A DNA stretch of 64,000 nt from Sipunculus nudus (lineage: Eukaryota > Annelida > Sipuncula > Golfingiida > Sipunculidae). The position numbers were made by a program, and so were the translations under genes. The stretch is from NCBI GenBank assembly GCA_026874595.1, contig CM049319.1, positions 63,480,917 to 63,544,916 of the forward strand, written 5' to 3'. The first letter of the stretch is position 1; every line of letters starts with the position of its first letter. The notes below the pieces were generated by a model. It worked only from the letters and a program-made list of their open reading frames with translations. It made no database searches and was not told where the DNA came from. Shown piece after piece: positions 1 to 10,583 of the stretch.

Positions 1-204
1 AAAGACAATAACTTTTTTGAGTAGAGTTGCTGTCATACAAACAAAACCAAACAGCCAACCGACGACGACGTTAAAACATAAATTCAGCATAATGTGAAGC
101 CCACCTCTACTTCATATACACCTGAAGTTCAGATGAAGGTCAGGTGACCGATATACGCACATGCACTCTGCGGTATAATCAATTTGCGTGAAATCAGAAC
201 AGAG

Positions 205-331
205 GCTGGAGGGCCGAATTTTATTTTGGCTGGTGCATTAGTGACGTCACGGATTTTATTTAGGAATGATAAATCAAGCAATTGACGTTGTTAACATTCT
301 TTCCTGTAAGTTTGCCAGAAAGAAACTGACA

Positions 332-380
<49 letters not shown>

Positions 381-1100
381 ATATCTGGAATTTCCTGACA
401 GTAGGTTTTTTTGTCTATATGAATGACGTCATAACTATGAGATTTAAGAGTGCCGATAGAAGCACTGGCATATACCCTTATAACAAATCCCATAACTATG
501 TTTTTCTTACAAAAACAAATATCAACTTTTTTTCTGTATATAAATATCATATATATATATATATATATTTGCATTATGGAGAAAAGTTAAAGTGTCACGT
601 TATTGCTCTATTTAGTTTCTAAGGGCAGACGTTGGCATGCTCTTGGAAACAGACCTCTAACATCACACCAGCGACACCTGCCAACGTCTGAGCCGTATTT
701 TTATTGGCTGGTGCAATAGTGACGTTACGGAGTTTATCAAGGAAATAATTAATCAAGCAATTTATGTTGTTTGCATTCTTACCTGCATGAAAGTTTGCCA
801 GAAAGAATCTTTTTTGTCTATATTTCTAACATCATAACTACCAGATTTAAGAGTGCCGATGGAAGTATACGCATGCACTGGCATATCCTTAACAAATCCC
901 ATATAACTATGTGTTTTTCTTGTATGAAAAAAAACCCAAATATTAACCTTTATTCTGTATATGGATGTCCTATGCATGCATTAAATAGAGGAAAATCAAA
1001 GTGTTACTTTATTGCTTTAATTTAGATTTTAAGGGCAGACTTGGTATGCTCTTGCAAACAGACCTTTCCCATCACATCAGCGACTTCTGCCAATTAACGT
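205..1100. repeat. Tandem duplication, unit about 478 bp, two copies
   Basis: Bases 205-682 and 683-1100 share collinear blocks: GGCTGGTGCA (228 and 706), TTTGCCAGAAAGAA, AGATTTAAGAGTGCCGAT, AACAAATCCCATA, TAAGGGCAGAC, GCTCTTG and AAACAGACCT. Copy 1 has an expanded (TA)n (334-376) that copy 2 lacks. Copy 1 carries two perfect TGACGTCA palindromes (242-249, 424-431), which are degraded in copy 2. No coding potential is seen. Confidence 0.85.
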
Positions 1101-1594
1101 CGACAACTGATAGTTCGGGGTCCAATACATGCATCGACAAAATGTAATACCGCGAATGATGAAGGAAAAATCCCTATATTTTATCTTTATAAACACAGGC
1201 GAGATTCCTATCGCAGTCTCAGGCATGTCTGATTTCGTTTACTAAATCTGTATTCATTTCTGTTGCCTGATTGGTCTAGAATTTATTTTGATCACAGTCA
1301 ATGGCTGTTTTAGCAATCTAACGATTGCTCCAACATGAAAACTCGTGCATGTGAATATGTGACTGAACAATTTCTTGATAAATATCATGTATCAGCTGTA
1401 TCATTCCGCTAAATTATAGTATGTACAGTATATAAAATGCTAAATCGCATGCATTTTTATTTTTTCTCATTTGCCTTCTTGCTTGCATAATATTTCCTTC
1501 AGCGTGACTTCTTTACGAAAACGTCTGCGCGGATGAAAATCACACATGAGCTTTGTTAGCTTGTAATGCATATATACACATTAAATATAATGCT

Positions 1595-1653
<59 letters not shown>

Positions 1654-2195
1654 TAAATAATATGCTTATTTTGTCTTATCACTTTATATACATCCCTCCT
1701 TAAGAACTCAAGATGTAAAGATATAAGGCCATGTGATCATCGCCAGAACGGGAAGTAAATTTCCGGCTTGTCTCTTTACGCCCGCCACGTTTGCACTTAA
1801 GCACCCAAATGCTATGTATGTAAACATATATATTTTTTTAAATATCATTTTTTATCATAGAGGGTCTGCTTTTAATCATTTAGCAGCCGACTATAAATAT
1901 GTTGAGGTCATAATCACGTGGGACAAAATATGTTTGTCGTTTCACGCTTCATGTATTTTTGCCCTGATTGGCCAAATCAACAGCTTTCTGTCTGTTGTAA
2001 AAAGAGTGTCGCATATCCACCGAACAGTGTAGAAATAATAACGGGCTTCTCTGCTCCTTTTCTAAAATACATACTGTGTTTGACTTCATATTCGCGAGAC
2101 TGATTTTTCGTGATATTCATTTTTTCATTGCTTTGCTATAGGGTTCCCTTTCCACGATCTTATACCACTCATGCAATATAACTAACAGTGCATGG
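1101..2195. other. AT-rich non-coding stretch
   Basis: No supported gene. It contains a (TA)n tract at 1600-1650 and a CACGTG at about 1916. Short ORFs here have no recognisable protein features. Confidence 0.5.
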
Positions 2196-2199
2196 TCTA

Positions 2200-2400
2200 G
2201 TCGAGTCCACACCATGCATCCGAGTCCGAGTGCATGCAAATCCGAGTCCGAGTCATCGAGAACCCGTGTCGAGATCGGGTGCATTAACATATATATATAT
2301 ACGTTAACAGAAATTTATGTAGAAAATTTGAGGTTACCATAAGTATTTTTACGTAAGTTTACAATGCTTTTTACTTTGAATGTTTAATTAACCTGCGCTT
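2200..2400. repeat. Dispersed GAGTC-rich element, copy A
   Basis: A run of GAGTCC/GTCGAG words (2205-2275) is followed by a tail with AAAATTTGAG, TTACGTAAGTTTACA and TGCTTTTTACT. The same order recurs at 24000-24260, showing that both belong to one dispersed family. Confidence 0.6.
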
Positions 2401-3660
2401 CTGTGTGTGCATGTGTGTTTATTTCCGCGCCGTATATATATACTATATGGAGACGGTATATAACGGATGTTATTGAAATCTATCATATTTTCATTATCAC
2501 ATTAATAAATGTTTCACGAGGACCCACGAGAACGATTTATAATCTTTTTCCTATATATAGGCATATGGTAAAAAAAGATATATGTGATAATTTTTCGTCC
2601 ACGAATATCATGAATTTGAAATCATCGCTAATAAAATACAGACCACAGTATATATGTTGAGCAACATTCAATTAACTATAACGTACAAGTCATGCATGTA
2701 TAGTGCGTGCGTGTTGTGCGACAGTTGCATTTGTATATTCAATTAACGTTGCAAATAAAGGAACCACTACATTACATTTCATATGTTATAACTAACACAA
2801 ACGAATAAAATAAAATGAGCAAACAGAAATTAAGACGTGTTGAATATATACACCTGATACATGCACGAGCATGCGCAGTCCGCGTACTGATCGTCTGCTG
2901 TGTCGAACAGGCCACATCGCGGGTTTTATTGGGTTAAATAAAATTCAAGTCAGTTCAAGAAACTCGCATATATAGTAAAAGAAGAAAATAGCTTATTAAT
3001 GTTATTATTCGAATTAAGACTATACAGTATATATATATATTACATTATTTTAGCGATTTCCCGAACCCGAACACTCAGTGTCACGTGCGACCGACAAGTG
3101 TCGCTAGTGTGATGCAAATGATAATTGCGCTTTATAGGGGAGTTCATATAAGTTATAAATTTAAAGGATGTTTGAGAACGTGTATGTTTAGGTGAGAAAA
3201 ATAATCATTCATGATTAAAGGTTGTAGAGTCTCCATCCTAATGATAATAGGACGTAATAGACAAAAAAAAAATGAATCAGTCCAAGAAGCAGAAATATAT
3301 AGCTGAATGGGATTGGCATCTTATACAGCTATATGTTACCGATGGTGCAACTGTGAGACAGGAGCTTTCATTTAAATGAGATCAAATATTACTTTCTTAA
3401 TAAGTTTTAATCTCCTTCGAAAATATTAGTGCATGTCCCCATATCTGTTCTACTGAACCAAGATAACTATATATTAAAGCCTCATTGAAAAAATCAATAT
3501 CCCCTCTTTTTTATTCCCTTCGTCATGAGGCCTGTTTTAAGAGAAGTGCATATTGGTCGTAGTTCTTGGATATGATATTGCATAGACATATATTGTTGCA
3601 GGAAATAATGCAGAGATAGAGAAACTTGTAATTGTAATTTGTAATTGTAAGTATATATTA
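2401..3660. other. AT-rich non-coding stretch
   Basis: No gene or recognised element. Short TA tracts occur near 3030. Confidence 0.45.
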
Positions 3661-3940
3661 TTACCTCCGGATATGTTTTTTCCGGCGTTGGTTTCTCTGT
3701 CCGTTTGTTTGTCTGTCTGTTAACAACATTACTCAAAAAGCTATTTACAGATTTAATGGATCAAATTTTGGATAGCTCGGCAATGATACAAGGAACAATT
3801 CATTGAATGTTGGGGGTGATCTGGATCAACATCTGGATCCAGGAATTTTTAAAGGAAAAATGTTGCATACCTGACAATGCCACGTGGGGAAAATGAGCTA
3901 TCTTGGCGGAGGTCTGTGATCTCTGAGTGCTTTTCTAATT
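3661..3940. repeat. Widespread metazoan dispersed repeat with CTGGATC core
   Basis: It reads TTACCTCCGG, a GTTTGTCTGTCTGTTAAC segment, ACTCAAAAAGCTAT, a GATCTGGATCAACATCTGG core, AATTTTTAAAGGA, and ends GGCGGAGGTCTGTGATCTC. The CCTCCG and CGGAGG ends are inverted relative to each other, like terminal inverted repeats. I recall this layout from many invertebrate genomes; the class name is uncertain. Confidence 0.55.
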
Positions 3941-5438
3941 AATCATACATTACTGAATGCAATTTGTAACTGAAAAAAAAAATATAATTACATGTAATGG
4001 TAATAATAATGATTTCAAGGCAAAAAAGTAAGTGTAATGTAGTCACTCTCCAATCACTCTCATGCCAGACGGACACTGATATATAGTGTATACCCGGCAT
4101 AGTAATCTGGTTAGGTCCTGAAATCATTAAACCAACTAAATTACGGATTGTTCCCTTGGACAGAGGTAGTGTTTGTACCTTATTTTTCGGCCCTCCCTCA
4201 GATCTAAGAGCTTCCTGTGTTGACCATTGGTCAGTCAGCGTGGGGCCACTTGGCGGTATAAACTCGGGGACACTGGGCTTGCATGTTTAGGTGACCCGAC
4301 CCTTCCTGGCACGTCGGGGGGTGGAGCTGGCATCAAAGGCAAGCAATGACGAACAAGGAAAATGAGCTTGTTAACAAAACTCTCCTGCCGCTCAAACTCG
4401 TAAACGAGATGGTTCTACTCTTTCAATGGCGAATATTTTCTCAGGTGCGGCGGCTGCATGCGGACTGGGGCTGCATGTCCGAATGTACACCGCGCATGGC
4501 CGCTACACGTGTCTAAAACAAGCTATGGTAAATTGGCCGTGTTGCTGCTTGGGCAAGGGTGTATTCCCTGCACCAGCCGAACACTGACCTGTCAATCAGC
4601 AGTACTGACTTAATCTGACCACTCTTGACTTCTCGATAACACCTTATCATCACTTTAGTCTCGTGGGGCAGCCGACAGCATGGCATCCGCTACGCCTGCG
4701 CAAGCTTGTTCTTGTTAGCGAGGTCTGTTGCGCAGATGTTGTCGAAAGCGGGAACTCTGGAGCGACCCCGTGCTGCGTTACCGCATTTTTACCGGGGTCT
4801 CGCTCACACACGTCTTGTTCGCAGCATCCACAAAGCACCGTTGGGAAATTAATTGGGCATTTGACCCAAGAATGCGTTCATTTTCTCGTTATCGTGTCGG
4901 TACATGTGCTCTGCTGTTTACTGTTTTGATAAGTTCAACCTACTAATTAAACATCAACGCAATTTACTCCGCGGTCACTCATTCTGACAGGTTTAGCGTG
5001 ATATGTTTATATTGAACGCACAGGTCTGTAAGAATGAGTCAAATTAAATAATAGCTGAAACATATCTATTGCATTCTAATCAGGTGTGTCTTTGTTGATA
5101 AAATTGTTAAAATTATTATAGGATATCCTGGATAAATTAACTGAGAAAGAGAGAGAGGATGACCATAAAGTTAAATTTCTCATCTTCGATTTTAAAGGTA
5201 ATAAAATTGCAGTGCAGTCATAATTATTTAATATACCGGGAGCATATCATGTTCTGTCACAATTATTAACACATGTTATCATCATTGTGAACCCGCTGAT
5301 GCATGATAATTTGATTTACATCATTGATGTGAACACACTTTAGAAATATGATGCACAATACGCGCGTGTGGAGGGCTACTTTGTAATTTTGGATAAAAAT
5401 TTAAAAAAATATATGCTCATAGTATAAATCCACTAATG
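3941..5438. other. Non-coding, with a GC-richer patch at 4180-4870
   Basis: Bases 4180-4870 are clearly GC-richer than their surroundings and contain CpGs and ORFs open on both strands (4650-4946), none with a recognisable domain. This could be a regulatory island downstream of Alx or an exon of an unseen gene; I cannot decide. Confidence 0.35.
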
Positions 5439-5439
5439 T

Positions 5440-5865
5440 ATTATGATTATCAATATGTCAGTGCTATGGACATACCTTAATATCATTATTTACAATATAC
5501 AGAGTGAATGAACATATTGAAATATAGCCATTAACAATTTAAAGGGAAAATGAACTTTACAGTAGTACTATCACTATAGGAAAATGCCAGGGTTATGGAC
5601 ATAGAGTAGTACAGTATCACTACTAACAATATACTAAATGTGTGGACCTCTTGAAGTATAAAGTCACAAAATATTTACGGGGAAATGAACTTATAATTTA
5701 AATATTTTAATTATGAATATGTCAATTGTATAGATATACTTGAATATCATGATTACCAAATATACAAAGCGTATAGACATATTGTAGTATACGGGGTAAT
5801 GAAATAAACTTACGGTAGTATTAAAATTAGCAATATGCCAATGGTATGAACATACTGTAATATAA
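5440..5865. repeat. Degenerate tandem repeat, period about 117-134 bp
   Basis: Landmarks ATGTCAGTGCTATGGACAT (5455), ATGCCAGGGTTATGGACAT (5583), ATGTCAATTGTATAGATAT (5717) and ATGCCAATGGTATGAACAT (5834) recur with interleaved AATATACAAAG and GGGAAATGAAC blocks. About 3.3 copies. Confidence 0.7.
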
Positions 5866-5867
5866 TT

Positions 5868-6025
5868 ACACTGTAAAAAATGGAGACGCGTCTAGTGTTT
5901 TTGTACAAAACGCCAATATTTTATTTGAATATCCTTGTGTTTTTTAGTGCTATGATAAAACGTGTTTTTGCCGAAAACACTGGTGTCTACTGATAGACAC
6001 TAGACTTGTTTTTACTGACATGTTA
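5868..6025. mobile_element. Possible short inverted-repeat element (MITE-like)
   Basis: The left end CACTGTAAAAAATGG...GTCTAGTGT resembles the reverse complement of the right end, CAGTAAAAACAAGTCTAGTGT. GTGTCTACTGATAGACAC inside forms a hairpin. No target duplication is convincing. Confidence 0.35.
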
Positions 6026-7704
6026 ATAAGCTCCTTTAAAGTGGTATAATTTTGACAAAAAAATGAATTTCTTGATAAACTGAAGTCTGTGTGCATATGC
6101 ATGGGGGCGCAAGTTGCACAACTTTTTCCTTCAAATGCTAATTACATGGTAACATTATATCAAATATTTGTAAATAGATTTTTTTTAATAATAGGTGCTA
6201 TATATACGCATGTTTCAGGCATTATTGTCTGGGGTCAGTATTTTTGACATATACATATTTTCATTTAGATAATTTATGGTGGATTGAAGGTTTAAGAGGT
6301 CTTATAATGCCTATCCCTTTATTAATTAATTCGTCAGCCCCTGTAACAAGAGTAGTATAAACACCAGGGTGTTTATAAGCGACACCATATATGTTAACAC
6401 CTTGGAAATCGCGAGTGTTTTTATTATTGACCAAGGTCCAGTGCTTAATGAAACCACGTGATGATAATGCGCGGTTGACTTGAAATGACCGACATCTGTG
6501 GCTGCACATGTATATAGACAACTAAACATTCAGTGCACGCGATTTTTATCCAGTGTCATCCTGAAGACCACCATGTGAAAACAGGCAAGTCTTTATTTAT
6601 CTTAACAGTTATCATATTTATCATATAATTTATAACAATAAGAAAACATGCAACTACATAAAAATACTTTTATTGGTTACTTTCTCAGCCCAATATATGA
6701 TAGATATTGTTACAATGTAAAGGTAAAAATGTTGATTTCAACCTTGTTTTGTTAACTTATCAACTGAGGTGTGGTAGAAATTATGGTTGAGTAATTGTTT
6801 ACATATATATATATGTGAATGTTTGAAGATGATCTTTACAGTGCTCGAGCCGTAACAGAGGGAGAGACGTTCGACTCGACCATGGGATCTTGTTTTAGGT
6901 GGCCACCCAGGAAAGGGCAACTCCATCTGCACCCCGCCCAAAGAAGAAAGGGGGGGGGGGGCTGTGCCATACACAAAAACACGCCGCCATGCCAAGAACC
7001 CCCTGTCATTTGTATTCATGTTCAGCCAAAATATCAAACCTGCCCTGAGTAGAGTTTGTTTTCGCTCATACTCTGATATGAAACTCTGTGCTTCTTTCTC
7101 TTTCTCTATGTTTTTCTCTCTCTGTTTCTTTCTTTCTCTCTCACTCTCTCTCTCTCTCTCACTCTCTTATATTCCTTCTCTGTGTTTCTTGTCTCTCTCT
7201 GTTTCCCTTCCTCTTTCTCTCTCTCTCTGTTTCTTTCCCTCTCTCTGTCTGTTCTTTCAACTTTTGCTGCTTGTTTTGCTGTGCATAAAAAAGAGATAAA
7301 GCATACTTTGATAAATATATATAAATTTATTTATTCAAATAAACACTTTGCATTATATATGCGTCCCTGCACAAGTGTCTGCATGGCGGAAATCATGGCA
7401 TTAAATGCAAGGTCATTTAGGCACCGCCGTTAGAGAACCGACAAGAAATGTTAATATAACAGAACAGGCACACACACCACAGTTGACCAAGTACAATTAT
7501 CCATCTTAATATTAAGGCACCTGTGTGGGAGAACTCGCGATAAATTACGAGAATACACGTACTGTCACGAAATATGAATACACACCACGTGATACACAGA
7601 GAAAGATCTTATTGCATAACTTACATAACTATCATTCCTGTGATAAATCATCTATGTTAACTGTGTATTCTGACTCAGAACGATAAACTCAACGGATTTA
7701 GATA
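6026..7704. other. Non-coding, CT-rich satellite at 7090-7255
   Basis: Mostly AT-rich with no supported gene. A GC-richer patch at 6840-7010 includes a run of 13 G. An interrupted (CT)n tract fills 7090-7255 and produces Ser/Leu-only ORFs. Confidence 0.5.
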
Positions 7705-8323
7705 CAGTAGAATCTCATTAATCCGTACATGAGATATCAATACATAAGATATCCATACACCTTTAAAGTTTATATTCATCTATCCGTAATATTATATAAG
7801 GAACCAAAAAACCCCATTTTTTTTAACGTGGGGGATGCTACACCTGTTTATATAATCAAAATGATACATACATAAAATCTTAGCCCGTTTAAATGTGTCC
7901 GAATCTGTTTAAACTAAAAAATATACATCGTACTTGGATGGCTTTGACTTATTATTTACACAATATCGCCTGTTTACTATATATTCTCTTCAAATCGTAG
8001 TTTGTTAAGCAGAAGAGCGTCGTTTATCCTAAAAATCAAACAAATGTATACACATATATATAGAAAATAGCAGGGATATATGATGCTGATTTTTCCAGAT
8101 TTTGACGCCTTACACAGGATATTTTCTTAAATGGATGGAAAATGAAACAAAAATATCGTTGCCAACATTTTGTTTTTGCTAGCTCAATCAATTGTTTTTT
8201 CAGAATCCAAAAACGTTAAAAACTCGGCGGGAGATTGACCATCACAGTGAATTCTGCTTTAATTTTACGCAAAACCAGTTATCCGAACGACCCTGTGCTG
8301 TTCGAATAAACGACGTTTTACTG
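7705..8323. mobile_element. pogo/Tigger-like non-autonomous DNA transposon
   Basis: The left end CAGTAGAATCTCATTAATCCG and the inverted right end CAGTAAAACGTCGTTTATTCG form imperfect terminal inverted repeats. Each is flanked by TA (7703-7704 and 8324-8325), the Tc1/mariner-superfamily target duplication. The 619-bp body has no transposase ORF. Confidence 0.65.
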
Positions 8324-8542
8324 TAATTCATAAAACCATCATCAATATTAACAGAATTGTTACTTGATATAAGGATAAACAGCTTTTATACAGTTTTTTT
8401 TTCTTCATAGTTATAACTGCATCACGCTTGGATATCCAAACTCATATTCTAACTAGCTACGTCATCTTAATTTTAATCAATTTATTTAAGTTAGCTGTTC
8501 CTCACTCTATAAGTTTTTACCTAAGTTTAACGGGTCTTCAAA

Positions 8543-8558
8543 TCACGTGATCACGTGA
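8543..8558. promoter_or_regulatory. Double TCACGTGA palindrome
   Basis: TCACGTGA occurs twice back to back, making a perfect 16-bp palindrome. TCACGTGA is the preferred octamer of MITF/TFE and USF-type bHLH-ZIP factors. Function is inferred. Confidence 0.35.
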
Positions 8559-9456
8559 GCGATCAGGATAATTTAATAGTCTTCTTATTCAGATAAATGC
8601 AGTTCCGGAATACATGCAACGGTCGGTAAACGGTGTCCTACTGTTTAGTCATATCTTCAATGCGGATACACGTATCCGACATAAGCATTTAAAGGTGTAA
8701 TTCTTCATGGAATAATTTATGTTTATACATTCTTGTACATTTTATTATTGTTTCTTTCTTGTGTATTTGAATTTATGAACAAAAAATTGTTTATGTATGT
8801 TTGCACATATATATATATAATATAAATTATATACATGTATATATAATATATATATATTTATGTACGGTACATATATATATATATATATAAATAAAATAAT
8901 AACTGCTTTTATCGTGTTTGTGTTATATGTGCGTGTGTGTGTTTATGTGAGCGTTTCGTTGCCGGCCCAGCAGCGTTTCATTTTGTTCCAGTTCTGTTAT
9001 TTTCAGAACATTTCGTCATTTTGATACATAGCGTGAGTATACGAATAGCACCAGCAGATTACAGAGGGTTGAGGTATAATTCAACAGCACCAATCACTTC
9101 CTTATAAATGACCCACGTGACAAAGTTCAGTCAATATAAATATGCAAACACAAAGGATAACGTCATACGTGTACGGTAATCTATAGATATGAAGTCAGTA
9201 TTTTAGAACCGCATTTTTTTATGACTTAGACCTCTTAACACATTGAGAACTTTTGCTGGAATACACACTGCTTTCTGTGACGTGCTATCCTAATTATGGT
9301 GACGTAGTTAAGACATGTAGAAAGTTTGCAGGAGACCCACTGATTTCAGCGACGTTTTATCCGACGTAGTCTTATGTATTGAACTAAAGTACCAAGGATT
9401 TCCTGCATTTGCAAGAGCAGATAATATTATGATCCGCCTGTGCACTGAATATAGAG

Positions 9457-9630
9457 TTTATTTCATTTTGCTGTCAACGGTCACCTGTTATGCAGAGAGC
9501 AGCACCTTTGGTGACAATGGCTCGTGACCTTGACCTCTACGCTTGAACTCCATGGTGACCGATTCAGTCAGATACACACAACACACTAACGCGCATCTCT
9601 CAGGATTTAGCAAATGTAAGAATATTTAAT
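9457..9630 (-). terminator. Candidate poly(A) signals of Alx
   Basis: Reading the minus strand downstream of the stop, ATTAAA lies at 9630-9625 (about 500 bases after the stop) and AATAAA at 9462-9457 (about 670 bases after). Either would give a plausible 3' UTR. AT-rich DNA makes such hexamers common, so this is a guess. Confidence 0.2.
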
Positions 9631-10129
9631 ACTCTTGCCAAGTTGAATGTCGATAGTCTCTTTCCGCTTGGCTTAGGTGGTATGCAACATCACATGCAAA
9701 GCACCATCACGTTTCAGTAGCAAGCACTACTGGTATTTTCATGGTCACAAGGTTTCACTGACGTCATAAATATCACGTGACGTGATATCACTGCCATTGC
9801 TGAGCTAATCATAATGATAAATGGAATCCTGTAGACCTATCATATCCTGTCTAAATCCGTGCACAATATATATAATTTATGTCCCTTATTGCTTGCCTTA
9901 ATGAGAAAGCAACACTAATTATTTCCGCAGGGCCACATGTCACCGCATATGTTTATGCATATATGCAAAATAGGATGATTCATGCAGGACGTCACATCTG
10001 AATTCCAGGTGCCGTGCGCATATGACTGCATGTCACGAAATTCTGGAAGCACTTTAAGAGACGGACAGATAAGGGGTAGTCCAGACGTCAGTGTCAACTG
10101 CCCGGATAAGGCGCATGCGCAATGTTACG

Positions 10130-10462
10130 TCACTTCCCATAAGGCCCAAATAGGCTCATAGCTACACTGTGTTCACGAGCTTTTAGGCGGAGAGCGGCAA
10201 TACTGGAGCTTCGTCTATCTGTATCTTGGAAAGTGTCCATTGGTGACATATTCATGTTGGTCATAGAAGGTAGTCCCATCGGGGGCGGAGGGGGTGGCTG
10301 AGCAGCGTGCTGTGGGTGGGACGGGTGGGCGGTCATTTGCCCCTGGACTTGGTGGGACAACCCCATGAAGTTGGGCATGTTGGTCTGTGGAGACATGCAT
10401 GACGTATTCATGGAATAATGGTTAGGCGAGGTGGCGGGCCCTGCCCATGCGCAGCTCGGCAT
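10130..10462 (-). CDS. Alx: Alx coding exon 4: C-terminal region with OAR motif and stop
   Basis: Acceptor TTTTCATTACAG precedes ATGCCGAGC. The 110 codons plus TGA (10132-10130) contain SCAWAG, which aligns with the QxxxWAG segment after the Alx homeodomain, a Met/Pro/His-rich region with six consecutive Pro, and [16 protein letters not shown], the OAR (otp-aristaless-rax) motif. That motif is thought to restrain activity intramolecularly in this family. The tail [12 protein letters not shown] differs from the ISWA-type ends of vertebrate Alx proteins. Confidence 0.93.
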   Translation of the reverse strand: MPSCAWAGPATSPNHYSMNTSCMSPQTNMPNFMGLSHQVQGQMTAHPSHPQHAAQPPPPPPMGLPSMTNMNMSPMDTFQDTDRRSSSIAALRLKAREHSVAMSLFGPYGK

Positions 10463-10542
10463 CTGTAATGAAAACGTAATAGATAAGTGATGATGATGAA
10501 GGTGATACTACTATTATTACTACTACTTCTGTTACTACTGCT

Positions 10543-10583
<41 letters not shown>

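Larger units (their letters stand above)
8324..10129. other. 3' flank of Alx with E-box and CRE palindromes
   Basis: AT-rich, with a (TA)n block at 8805-8890. It holds TCACGTGATCACGTGA (8543-8558), TGACGTCA (9759-9766), a hairpin ATATCACG-TGA-CGTGATAT (9770-9788) and an NRF1-like GCGCATGCGCA just after the Alx stop (about 10112). Probably 3' UTR in its right third. No other gene is seen. Confidence 0.5.
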
